Assembly: GCA_022702705.1 (NCBI GenBank)
Contig: CM040421.1
Coordinates: 70,674,121 to 70,738,120, forward strand
Direction of reading: 5' to 3'
DNA from: Papilionanthe hookeriana x Papilionanthe teres
Lineage: Eukaryota; Streptophyta; Magnoliopsida; Asparagales; Orchidaceae
DNA length: 64,000 nt
Position 1 is the first letter of the stretch; each line of letters starts with the position of its first letter. The notes under the pieces were generated by a model. It was not told the DNA's origin, searched no databases, and saw nothing but the letters and a program-made list of their open reading frames with translations. Positions 1 through 10,016 of this stretch are shown piece after piece. A program made the position numbers and the translations under genes.

Positions 1-216
1 CCCCATCATCAAGTAGTGTGTCTATTCTTCGGGATAGATACACAACTTGTGATGTGGCGCTCATTTATATAAACTATTTGGGATGTGAGATCGAGTTTGA
101 TTTCATATCTTAAAATTTTCAAATTCAAAATTATTTTCAAAATCAAATGCTACTTTCTAATTTATATATACATATATTTAAACCAAATTTAAAATCTAAA
201 AAAAAATAAGCCGACA
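1..216 (+). repeat. 3' end of the 5' LTR of the left AlkB-bearing element
   Basis: This stretch matches the last ~215 bases of the 3' LTR at 19976-20190, with seven substitutions and two one-base indels by eye. It ends in GCCGACA, followed after five bases by the primer-binding site, so 216 is the LTR boundary. The rest of the 5' LTR (about 7.2 kb if it equals the 3' LTR) lies before the window. The low divergence between the two LTR ends says the insertion is fairly young compared with the Athila-type copies further right. Confidence 0.9.
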
Positions 217-221
217 ATTTC

Positions 222-240
222 TGGCGACTCCGCTGGGGAC
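222..240 (+). promoter_or_regulatory. Primer-binding site, tRNA-Arg type
   Basis: TGGCGACTCCGCTGGGGAC starts five bases after the LTR end. It is complementary, with one mismatch over the first 17 bases, to the 3' end plus CCA of plant tRNA-Arg(ACG). Use of tRNA-Arg is a known mark of Ogre-type Tat elements; most other plant Ty3/gypsy elements use tRNA-Met or tRNA-Asp. Confidence 0.8.
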
Positions 241-768
241 AATTCCTCTCTCCATTTTTAATCAAATAATTCTGCTTTCAAAAAAATCGGTAGTATATCC
301 ATGTCCCTAGTGGATCAAACTACCCTTCTTCCCGTTGGAATACTATGTTCATTTCTACCTTGAACAAGTATAGCCAACATTCTCTCGGATTTAGGAGCCA
401 CTGTTTAGACACCCCTAAACAGAGAGGTTCCGAGATCCTTTTACCTCATTTCTGAGGTGGGGTGGGCCCCCAATAGTTATTAGTTTAGGAGCAGTCTTGC
501 GGGTCGAGTAGTTTCTACAAGACTTTCTCTTCCTTTTCCAGTTCCTAATCAATTCCTTTACCCTTCCTACAACTCTCCTTCTTTTAATAATTCTTCGTCC
601 TAATGAACAAATCTTTTAGAAAAACAATTATCTAAATAAATTTTCTTTTAATACCACAAATACACTAAGATAAACGGAAATGTGTTCGGACTCTTTCTTT
701 TTCGTCATAAGTTTTACGACAAGAAGAAGCACGATTCGGGACTAACACTTGGAATCGCCCTCGCAGAA
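241..768 (+). other. 5' leader of the left element
   Basis: This is non-coding leader between the PBS and the first ORF. A polypyrimidine-containing stretch ends in CCCTCGCAG at 758-766, two bases before the ATG at 769, and could be a weak 3' splice site. An in-frame open stretch begins upstream at 682, but the match to the 3' ORF begins only near 769. I see nothing else in it. Confidence 0.5.
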
Positions 769-1530
769 ATGGAAGCCCCAAAACTGATCTTCTCCTTCGT
801 CAACGGACTGGACCTGGCTGTGTTCAAGGACGAACTGCCTGATAATGGAATCATTCGATTCGGACAAGGATTCGGGGACACCGACATCAAAATCTCCGAC
901 GTCACTCTCTTTTCACTCACAAGCAAAGTACCAGAAACTGAAAAGCCGTTGATTGAATTTAACCTCAAGTAAACTCATGAATTCCCTCCTCTGCAAAAGA
1001 TTCTAACTGAGAGGAGTACTGTTGTTCGCAGAAGGACTGTTGTTGCTACTCCCACTGGTCTAGTTGTCTCTGCACCTAACCCGGCTTCTGCCAGACTAAA
1101 GGGGAAGGAAATTCAGAACTGTGATGAACCTGTTACCGTGGAGGGTATAGATCTTCCTGTAAGAACTTCCGTCTTCGAGATCGGGTCCAGCTCGAGAGTT
1201 CCACCACTGACACGGACTCAGAGGAGGAATAGAAGTAGAAGGATTGCTAGAGAAGCCGTAGCCGCAAGTTGCTTTCTGGAGGAAATCCCGAACCGCCCGA
1301 GTATACACCGCTCGCTCGAATACATACCACTTTTGGGAGGAAGTAGGTTCCATCCCCTCTCCGCCGTAGAGGACGAGGAAAATGTCCGCAAGATTACTTC
1401 TGCATTGCCTCAGCCTGCATATTACAACGACGGCCGTAAGAAAAGGGCTAGAATTACGCCATTTGATCGACTGCAAATCCCGTCTTGGGCCACGAGTAGA
1501 ACCTGTTATCGCTGCAGAAAAGCCGAATAA
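769..1530 (+). pseudogene. Extra ORF upstream of gag (Ogre ORF1 position), related to the N-terminus of the 3' AlkB ORF
   Basis: About 254 codons in one frame are interrupted by a single stop (TAA at 970-972). Ogre elements carry an ORF1 of unknown function before gag, and this lies in the same place. The product is basic in its second half. I do not recognise a family, but two stretches align by eye with the start of the 3' ORF. The first pairs KLIFSFVNGLDLAV with RLVLNFRDGVSLAL. The second is the basic motif TQRRNRSRRI against TQRRNKNQRI, with a TVVATPTG / SVVTTAEG match before it. I chose ATG 769 because the alignment starts there; the upstream open frame has no other ATG. The gag coiled-coil part follows in another frame. 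Confidence 0.6.
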
Positions 1531-1556
1531 GAGAATGAAAGCTAGTCCACCTGTCG

Positions 1557-3656
1557 TTGTTTCAGGACTACAAATTAGGGAGGATTCCACCTTCCGACAT
1601 TTGGTCGACGGACCATCCGGTCCTGGACCTTCTTCTCGCTAGAAGGATGGTATGGCGTCCCACTACCGTACAATTAAGATTAAAACAACAAACTGAGAAG
1701 GAAAGTCTCGTCAGGAGACTTGAGTCCGAAGAAAGTGCTACCGCAATGAAGGGGACTCATGAGAAGGAAACCCGACAGTTATCGCATGACAACTGCAAGG
1801 ATGTATAGAAAAGACCATTAGAAGATGCTATGGAAAAGCTAAGAACTGATATTCAGCGATTAGCGAGAGAAAGAGAAGAAAAATTCAGAGATGAAGTCGA
1901 CTCGTCAGAGTTCATGGATGATGAATATGCAGAAATTAACATGGTTGAAACATGAGCTTCGTCGGCCTTCACAAGGTGCTCCCTGCAGCTCGCAGAAGAG
2001 AGGAGCCGGAAGTGATGAGGATGCGACTTCAAGAGAAAGATGATACGATCTCCCAAATGGCAAAAAGGATAGAAGAGATGGCTGCAGCCCTAGCCACTCT
2101 CCAGAGTCAGGTTCAACCCCAAAGAGAAACACCCCCAGAAGTTATTCACATTATAGATGGAGGAAAGGAGATTACATTCGTCAACGGGGATGATCAGTTA
2201 AAAAAGGATGCAATACAAAGCATGATTCCGGAAAAGGATATCAAGAGTATGGTGGAACAGCAGGTGCGAGAAGCCTTAGCACAATCAAAGAGCGGGACAT
2301 CCATTCGGACGGGTAGACCTTACCCTGAAGAATTCAACATTGTCCAATATCCGAAAGGCTTCGTACCACCTCTGTTCAAGACCTTTGATGAAACCGGAAA
2401 CCCTCGGCAACATGTTGCACATTTTCATGCCAATTGTTGTAATGCCTGCGGAAGTGATGCTTTACTCTTCCGACAATTTGTCAGCAGCCTGTCAGGAATC
2501 GCCTTTGATTGTTATGCAGAATTACCGAACGGTTCGGTGAAGACATTTTCAGAATTAGAGAACCTCTTCATCAAGCGATTTGTCGGAGCTCGGCACCACA
2601 TAACTATAGGTGATTTAGTGGTAGAGAAGCAGAAGCGGAACGAAACTTTGGTGGACTACATACTTCGATGGAGGAATCTAAGTATGAAGTGTGAGCCACA
2701 ACTACAAGAACAAGCATGCGATCGGCATTTTACTTAAAAGCATTCATGGCCCGATAAGCACTTCTCCTCAAGGGATTTACTATTAAGACTTTCGAGAAGT
2801 TGTTAAGCAAGGCCGGAAGCTTGCAAGAGGAGGCGAAACAATTAAGTTTCACCGACAAAACAGACAAACATAAGCCCGTGAAAACTTTTGAAAAGAAGTC
2901 TGGGATCGTCGTAGCAGTCGATAAAGGCAAGCAGCCAATACAAATACCGCCAGAACGGCCGCAACAAATTCAACTGAATTACCAGCAACACTGACCCAGC
3001 TATCAGTCATCTCAACAGTGTGAACAACCGCCTCGTCCACAACGTACGTTAAGGGAGCTTCTGAGCAGGGAGTATCCGTTCAAGAATGAGGCAGTGCCGA
3101 AAATGTTTCGTAGTCTGATGAAGACTCCAGATTTCCAACTGCCAGAGCCGAAGAAACCGAAGAAGTCGACAAGAAAGGTGATCCCAACTTTTGCCCTTAC
3201 CACCGGATGCTTGGACACAAGATAGAAGATTGTATTACCTTCAAAAGTTGGCTCAACGACAATCTTCAAAAAGGGAACATAACGATCCCGAAGGAATACA
3301 TGAAGGAACCCCAGAAAGGAGGTTCCGTCAATGTTATCTCGACGGATCTCATTGTTCTAATAGATCCCTATGCGACTGATGATGGATGGACTACCACTTG
3401 GACAAAGTCTTCGAAGAAGATTTTGGATCGCTTCCAAACCGCTTCGGTGCGAGCCTCAATTCAGAGTTCAAAACCTGTCAAGTCGGCACTATTACTTGCG
3501 ATAGAAGAACCACCTCAACAAGAGACGATTGAAGAAAAGAAGAAAATTGATGAAGAAGAAAAGACCGAGGCTCCCGAGGCTGGACTAGGGGCCGCCTATC
3601 CTAGGATGGTTGTTTCCGATTCGGGGAGAAATCCCTCGAACCTCCGACTCGTATGA
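1557..3656 (+). pseudogene. gag: gag polyprotein of the left element, frameshifted
   Basis: Gag is the structural protein that packages the element's RNA into particles. An N-terminal Glu/Lys/Arg-rich, probably coiled-coil stretch (1557-1955) leads into a second frame (1952-2737). That frame carries the Retrotrans_gag core: PKGFVPPLFKTFDETGNP followed by SDALLFRQFVSSLSGIAFD, and ending in a YILRWRNL segment. After a shift near 2735 come LLSKAGSLQEEAKQLSF (about 2800) and, near 3200, a zinc-knuckle-like CPYHRMLGHKIEDC (C-x2-H-x4-H-x4-C), a form usual in Tat gags. At least three frameshifts make it non-functional. Confidence 0.85.
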
Positions 3657-4310
3657 TTATTTACTCACTCCGGTGGGATCTTATAATGATAAGGGTTATG
3701 GCGTTGGCTACGTTTTGATCGTTTCTAACGATTACGTAACTAGCAACAACCAACCTAATCCGACATCGATTCCGATACAAGTAACAATTCTCAAATCATA
3801 CACAATCTCGACGATCACAATGACAAAGAAGACATCCACCAAGGAGGCTACGAGAGTTCAACAAGCAATGAATCTATTTGCGAGTTTCGAGGAGCTCCAA
3901 ATACAATAGAGTTAGAGCCTTCGTACTCTAAAGCTAATCCGGTAAGAACCCGTCATTCCGATTCGAGAAGAGACACCAACAAACTCAATACTAGATTCGA
4001 AGAAATTACAGAAGTCAACTTAAGAAGTGGAAGAGTTCTACCTCCGAGAATGGGTCCAAAGGACAAAGGAAAGCAGGTGATTGTTCAGGAAGAACCAACC
4101 CCGACAGAAGAAATACCCATTTAGGAAGAAACTGAGACACATGAAAATAAAGTGGACTACAACGTGCTAGCCCATCTTAGGAAACTACCAGCCAAACCGA
4201 GCATCTACGACGCTCTCATCTTATCAAAGGAGATGAGAGAAGCTCGATCAAGGCCTTGCTCGATCCGAAATTTGCTTAGCTCAAATGACCGGAGACTCCT
4301 TAGATGAGGT
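3657..4310 (+). pseudogene. gag-protease linker, degraded
   Basis: This is the acidic, low-complexity spacer between gag and protease. Short open pieces (for example 3610-3909) match the same part of the right element (62909-62658) in a GSYNDKxYGVGYVL motif. An in-frame stop lies at about 4122-4124 and no catalytic motif is visible. It was probably once continuous with the gag-pol reading frame. Confidence 0.55.
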
Positions 4311-5138
4311 TTGCTCTTTAAAGGAACAACGAGGTGTTACCTTCACGCGACAATGACCTACTACTTGGGACGAGCAGACCACGGCCGACCGTTGTACATT
4401 TCGCTTATAATTGGGAAGTTTACACTCTCCAGAGTATTGGTGGATCCAGGAGCATCAATCAATATAATGAATCTTCGAACGCTAGTATACTTGGAAATTG
4501 ATGCTCGCGAGCTCGAAGCAGACAAAATGTTGTTAAGAGGATTCAACCAAAAAGGAGAAAGAGCCCTCAGATCAATAACACTGCTAATGAAGACCGGTGA
4601 CTTAGCAAAGACAACCGCGAAATTTCACATAATTGATTCAGAAACTTCATTCAACGCTCTACTGGACCGACCATGGATACATGAAAACCGGATGGTACCA
4701 TCATCCCTACATCAGTGCATCAAATACTACGATGGAGGGGAACAGTGCATCAAAGGTGACTTACAACCATTCTCCGTACATGAAATTGGAATCCATGAAG
4801 ATGTAGCTTATTACGCACCTCCAAAGAAAACAATCTTCTCCAGAGATACCATAACAAATGAAGCAAAGGAAGTTTGGGATGACGAAGAACCTGAAGTTCT
4901 AGTCCAACAGTCACTCACCACTCCATTACGGCGAGATGGAGAAGGTTTCTCCACAACTCGCATCCGAGGTCGAGGCTGGGGACGAGGTCGTGGCGCAGAC
5001 GTTAAGACAATTGGACGGAGGAAACCAGCCATCAATGTTGATCGGGAAGACAGCTTCGAAGAAGAAAAAGAAATCAAGCAAGAAGCAAGCGACAATAAGT
5101 CGGAAGAAGCCGCAATTCAGGATCTCTCTCGAAGATGA
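4311..5138 (+). pseudogene. Aspartic protease and protease-RT linker with an RG-rich box
   Basis: The retropepsin-type aspartic protease cuts the polyprotein. The active-site strand is VLVDPGASINIM, with the D-P-G-A-S motif at 4443-4457; most relatives have S or T where this has P. It is followed by the flap region and the lineage signature RPWIHENRMVPSSLHQ near 4670-4710. Downstream, at about 4958-5000, is an arginine-glycine box (RGRGWGRGRG), then a Lys/Glu-rich linker that leaves the frame near 5060. The same box occurs in the right element at 61583-61617. The frame itself is open over 275 codons, but the rest of pol is broken. Confidence 0.8.
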
Positions 5139-6690
5139 AAAGAACGAGGAATATAAATCGATGTACGAGAAGATTAACCATTATGTACATACTATGACCC
5201 TGACCCCGATCCATTCTAATAAGATCGAGGGTATGGTGGTCAAAGAGGTATGTAGCGGCGGTGCAAAGCCCATCAAATTCTATCGTGGTGCTCCTTCCTC
5301 CAAAACTGAAAACAATGTACAATTTGAAGATGTCACTTCTTCCAAATTAATGGAATTGCCTTTTGAGTGGTACTCTCACTGTGTTTAAAATTTAATTCAG
5401 CGTGGTTTCTTACCTCAATAATGGACCAAAGGTCAATCACAACATTTTGAAAAATTATGGAATAACTCCGGTCGTCCACCCAATTCAAAGCATGGTCTCG
5501 GATTCGGCACTGTAGGATCAGTTGACTATACTGAATTTTGCTTGGTTGTCACTTGCGAGTGTAATGAAAATTGCATGGAAACTACAGAAGAACTTAAAGA
5601 TTTACAAATTGGAAATGCTCCACCAGAGTTCGAAGAAGAGATCAAATTTACAATAGATGAGTTAACGGAAGTTAACTTAGGTACTAGCGAAGAGCCTAGA
5701 CCTACCTTTGTTAGCTCCTTACTCAATAAAGAAGACTCCAAAGAAATAATCAAGTTATTAATGGAATTTAAAGACTGTTTTGCTTGGAGCTACGATGAGA
5801 TGTCAGGATTAGCTCCACGAGTCGCAATCCATAAGCTAGGAGAGGATCCTACTGCATTCCAATCGGACAAGGTCCTCGAAGAATGCGTCTAGAAATTGAA
5901 CAACAAGGCATACTCGAAGTTGAAAAGCTAATAGACGCCAAATTTGTCCGCGAAGAACAATACCCGACTTGGTTAGCCAATGTGGTACTACCAAGAAGAA
6001 GAATGGTCGATCGGAATTTGTGTGGATTTCGTAGATTTAAACAAGGCATGTCCAAAAGATGAATTCCCTCTACCGATCCCGTGAATTAATGATCGACATT
6101 GCTTCAACACATGAAATATTCTCATTCATGGATGGATCTTCGGATACAACCAGATAAAAATGGCTCCGGAAGATGAAAAACTTACAAGCATTCGAACGCC
6201 GATCGGAGTATATTGCTACACAAAGTGATGCCATTCGGATCGAAGAACGTAGGAGCAACCTACCAAAGAGCGATGACAAGAATTTTTGATGATCTCATCC
6301 ACAATCAAGTCGAATGCTACGTGGATGATGTGGTCATCAAAAGCAAAGTAAAGGAAAACCACTCGTATGATTTGAGAATTGTTTTCGAATGATTAAGACA
6401 ATTTAACCTTAAGATGAATCCCTTAAAATGCGCCTTCGGCGTCACCTCCGGAAGTTCTTAGGATTCGTTGTCCGACATCGTGGAATTGAAATCGACCCGG
6501 AAAAGATTAAAGCTATCTTAGAAATGCCACCTCCCAAAACCTTAAAACAACTACGATTTTTTCAAGGGAAGTTGGCATATCTTCGATGCTTTATCTCAAA
6601 CTTGTCAGGTAGGTGTCAGCCTTTCTCGGCATTAGTTAAGAAGGACGCTAAATTTATTTGGGAAGAGAAATGCCAGAGGGCCTTCTAGGA
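5139..6690 (+). pseudogene. Reverse transcriptase of the left element, multiply broken
   Basis: This is the RNA-dependent DNA polymerase domain. It begins with the pre-RT linker (PQFRISLEDEKNEEYKSMYE in 5110-5165). The RT core follows: VDFVDLNKACPKDEFPLP-like (about 6030-6080), FMDGS then NQIKMAPEDE (6125-6175), and the catalytic YVDD box at 6318-6329. The C-terminal part lies at 6428-6690, with HRGIEIDPEKIK and LRFFQGKLAYLR. There are stops at 5386-5388 and 5419-5421, a TGA at 6390-6392 that is also present in the right element, and several frameshifts between 5880 and 6430. I see no intron between protease and RT: in the right element the linker is continuously open. Confidence 0.85.
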
Positions 6691-6706
6691 CATTAAACAA
6701 TATTTA

Positions 6707-7165
6707 ATGACACCTCTTGTCTTAGCAGCCCCAGTCTCAGGTAGACCGTTGATACTTTATACCGCGGCTTTGGACGACTCTCTCGGAGCCCTGTTAGCCC
6801 AAGTCAATGATGAGGGTAAAGAAAATGCTCTTTACTACCTAAGCCGTCGTTTACTTTCGACGGAAGTAAAGTATCCCACAATTGAAAAGCACTGTTTGGC
6901 CCTGATCTTCGCCGCTCAAAAGCTCAGGCACTACATGCTTTCTCATAAAGTCAACTCGATCTCGAAATTTAATCCATCGCAATACTTCGACGACCCGTCC
7001 AACGCTTCTCGGCGGACTTCCTGTGTGGTCAATCATATTATCGCAATTCGATATAACTTCCGTGCCTCTTCGTGCCGTAAAGGGACAAGTCCTAGCGGAC
7101 TTTCTCGCAAGACACCCTTTGCGGCGAATCTCCTCTCAATGACGACTTGCCAGATGAACAAATAA
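6707..7165 (+). pseudogene. First (retroviral-type) RNase H domain
   Basis: This is the standard RNase H that follows RT in Ty3/gypsy elements. LILYTAALDDSLGALLAQ replaces the usual first-Asp strand, followed by ALYYLSRRLLSTEVKYPTIE and CLALIFAAQKLRHYML. The first catalytic position reads YTAA rather than an Asp-containing strand, so this copy may act only as a tether domain, as is reported for retroviral RNase H where a second RNase H has been gained. A stop (TAG 6687-6689) separates it from the RT end, and the frame slips after about 6970. Confidence 0.75.
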
Positions 7166-7720
7166 TGAGCTTAGAAGACCCTGATGATCGACGTTGGGAA
7201 TTATATTTCGACGGAGCATCTTCAGCACACAAAGACGAAGAATCGCAAGTGATAGTACCATGTAAGGCAGGAATCAGACTAATCTTTATAACACCGGAGC
7301 GGGGGGTGTTAAGATACTCCTACCACTTAACAGAGCTGTGTACAAACAACGAAGCATAATACAAAGCTCTCGTAATAGGACTGGAATTAACTATTCAATT
7401 GGGGATAACAAACATCAACATCTACGGGGATTCGCAGTTAATCATTCAACGGATCACGGACAAGATGCAATTTTAAAGCCAAGACTCGAGCAATACTTCC
7501 AAGTATGCCATACAGCTTGTTAGAATAGATTCCGAATGTGACGATCTAAAAAATTCCCGAAAAGAAAATGCTTTAGCAGATGCGTTAGCCCGCCTCGCAA
7601 AAGAATTTCCCCGCTTGCAAGATGAATCGGTGGAAGTGTCGGCTCACTGGACGTCGAGTCCTATCACAGCTCGACATAGACACAATACACAAATCGGAAA
7701 AAGAAAAAGAATCAGCTACA
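7147..7720 (+). pseudogene. Second (archaeal-type) RNase H domain
   Basis: Tat-lineage elements carry an additional RNase H of archaeal type after the first, and this is it. It opens with WELYFDGASS (first Asp), then CTNNEA followed by a TAA where the next residue should be (7357-7359). The Glu-containing helix and the third-Asp strand IYGDSQLIIQ (about 7420-7445) are in other frames. An ALADALARLA tail is near 7570-7595. Two or more frameshifts and a stop break it. The right element has the same domain at 59420-58863. Confidence 0.75.
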
Positions 7721-7859
7721 GAGTGACGTAAAACACAAAAGATCGGCGACGACCATTAATGTACTACCCGCAAACAGAAAACTACCGGACGATAGGTCAT
7801 TAGCCCATCAGATCAAGAAAAAAACTCTGTCCTACGCATTAATAAACAACACATTATAC

Positions 7860-8993
7860 AGAAGGTCTTTCCATCAAATGTGGCTAAGGTGCCTAAGCGG
7901 GTCCGAGGCTCGTGAAATTGTTAAAGAGGAGCATTCAGGAATCTGTGGCGCTCACCAATCGGGTCCGAAGATGAAAATGAAAATTAAAAGACTAGGGTAC
8001 TATTGGCCCTCGATGATGACCGACTGCATGAAAATCACCAAGAGCTGTCACCAATGCCAAGTGCACGGAGTGGTTCTACACCAACCTCCAAATGTGCTAC
8101 ATCCGACAATTGCGTCGTGGCCATTTGAATGTTAGGGCACAGATATAGTGGGTCCAATAAAACCACCATCTTCAAAAGGACATCGCTTCATTATTGCGGC
8201 TACAGATTACTTTTCCAAGTGGGCAGAGGCAGTTCCACTCAGAGAAGTGAAAGCACACCACGTGCTACGCTTTTTAAGAACCAAGTTTTCTACCGTTTTG
8301 GAGTGCCGCGCGAGATCATCTCGTATAATGGGTCGGCATTCGAAGCACGCAAATCAACAATTTTGTCAGGAGACACGGAATCGACTGGCGGTATTCAACA
8401 ATTTACTATCCAAGAGAAAACAGCCTGGTTGAGGCTTTTAATAAAACTCTCATTCAAATTTTAAAGAAAACTTTGGACGATAATAAGAGAAATTGGCACG
8501 AGAAGTTATTGGAAGACTTATGGGCCTACCGGACAACCTTCAGAACTCCTACTCAAGCTACACCTTACGCTCCGGTGTATGGGTCCGAGGCAAGTGTTAC
8601 CCTTAGAGGTCCAACTTCCTTCACTCGAATTGCGATTGCAAACAAAATCACGACGAAGAGAATGCCAAATTACGACTAGAGGAATTAGAAAGCCTGGAAG
8701 GGAAAAGACTTGCAGCGCAACAGAATTTAGAATTATACCAAGCTAAGATGGTTCAAGCCCACGATAGACTGGTCCGCCCAAGAACCTTTAAAGTTGGTGA
8801 CTTAGTTCTCGTTCTCAAGAGACCTATCCTTGCACACCGCAAGATAGGAGGAAAATTTGAACCCACTTGGGAATGGCCGTTCGTGGTCGAGGCGATCTAC
8901 TCAGGAGGCTCCTACCGCCTAGTGAATTGCCAAGGAGAACGACATATGCTTCCGATCAACGGACGATACTTGAAGAAGTATTACGCTACCTGA
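7860..8993 (+). pseudogene. Integrase of the left element, frameshifted
   Basis: This DDE integrase inserts the cDNA. The zinc-binding HHCC part is visible as EEHSGICGAHQSG and then KSCHQCQVHG. The core has GTDIVGP (first Asp, after a stop at 8132-8134) and DYFSKWAEAVPL. The second catalytic Asp is changed: ISYNGSAF at about 8315-8340 has Tyr where the right element has Asp (ISDNGSAF). The C-terminal part (8473-8993) has the WAYRTTFRTPTQATPYA helix and a GPF/Y-like module ending at the pol stop 8991-8993. At least four frameshifts and the lost Asp make it dead. Confidence 0.85.
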
Positions 8994-9309
8994 TGTTTCG
9001 AAGGAATGAATTCTTCATCCCTAGAAACACGGGCGAAGTAATTACTTATGACTGGGTCCGAACCTAAAAATAATAAAAAATGTGCTAAAATAAATAAAAT
9101 CGTGATAATAAAGTTTTCCTTGTTCTCTCTTCCAAATCAAAATCTTTTTCCCGATCTTTTCCCACTTCATTCCTGTTGAATTTAAAAATACAAAAGGAAT
9201 AATTTAAAAAAAAAGAGAAAAAAAGAAAACTTTGTCTCCAATAAACATTTTCTTAATGTTCTTGTTCTTAGTACAGCCCCTGATCCTTTTCCTTGTCTTT
9301 TCGCAGGAA
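8994..9309 (+). other. Spacer between pol and the 3' ORF
   Basis: This 316-base AT-rich, non-coding spacer has a counterpart of 320 bases in the right element (57256-57575). Its last ~75 bases become pyrimidine-rich and end in a splice-acceptor-like CAG/G directly before the 3' ORF. Confidence 0.6.
9270..9307 (+). promoter_or_regulatory. Candidate 3' splice site before the AlkB ORF
   Basis: A pyrimidine-rich run (CCTTTTCCTTGTCTTTTCGCAG) ends with AG at 9305-9306, three bases before the ATG at 9310. The match to a plant 3' splice site is good. In the right element the run is kept, but the AG is replaced by TG (CTTTCATG), so this site may have been lost there. A spliced RNA would explain how an ORF behind pol is translated. 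No RNA evidence is available. Confidence 0.4.
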
Positions 9310-9784
9310 ATGTCGAACGGGCGGTTGGTCCTAAACTTTAGAGATGGCGTAAGCCTCGCACTCGACGAAAAGAGGGTGAAAGATGGAGCGATAATAAAGA
9401 TCGACTCGTACTTCGCACCGGCAGGCCCGCAATACGAGGAAGGTGACTAGGTCCCGGCTGATCGAGAGGAACCGCCCGATCGGACAAGACATGAAAGTGG
9501 GTGGCCCAAGCCACCAACCCAGCAGCAAGAAAAGGAAAATAAACACTGAGGAGGACAAGAGAATTAAGTCTGTAGTCACTACAGCAGAGGGCAGGCTCGT
9601 CAGTGCCGCGCCCATAGAGATTCAGGAAGTACGAAGAGCTACTCTCACAGCAACTCAGAGAAGAAATAAAAATCAACGTATCTGTAAGATGTTAACTAAA
9701 CTAGCAAGTGGACCGACGACGATGAGGCGAGTCGCTACTACCAAGTGCATATACTTCAAGGATACCGGTTCGCCAGGAACCTGA
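9310..9784 (+). pseudogene. N-terminal module of the 3' ORF (left copy)
   Basis: The ORF begins MSNGRLVLNFRDGVSLALDE at ATG 9310. It shifts frame near 9443 and continues with KKRKIN, SVVTTAEGRLVSAAP and ATLTATQRRNKNQRICKMLTKLAS. It is basic, with no known domain that I recognise, and could bind nucleic acid. The same module starts the right 3' ORF (57255-56848) without the shift, and it resembles the ORF upstream of gag at 769-1530. Linker sequence to 10016 leads into the AlkB part. Confidence 0.65.
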
Positions 9785-10016
9785 AGAAAGGAGGCCAGCT
9801 CCGAGGATAACAGAAGAGACCAGAGAAATCTCAAGGAAATCAGAAGAAGGAAGGCTATCACGCCACCAGATAAAGCCACCAGTAATGCATCACTTTGTTG
9901 CAGAAGCAACCCCGGAGGATGTCCTGACGGAGACCATCCCCGAGGAGCCGAGGTATGCAGGAGAACGCGAAGGGATTGAGTCATATATCCCATAGTACGT
10001 CACCAGGCCTCACCAT

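Noticed and set aside
714..968. Antisense frame opposite the ORF before gag
   Set aside because: It is a shadow of the plus-strand frame; the similarity to the 3' ORF is only on the plus strand.
1096..1590. 164-codon antisense frame
   Set aside because: It overlaps the basic ORF upstream of gag, has no recognisable motif, and arises from its codon pattern.
5139..5540. Ogre-type intron between protease and RT
   Set aside because: The matching stretch of the right element is an uninterrupted coding frame without clear splice sites.
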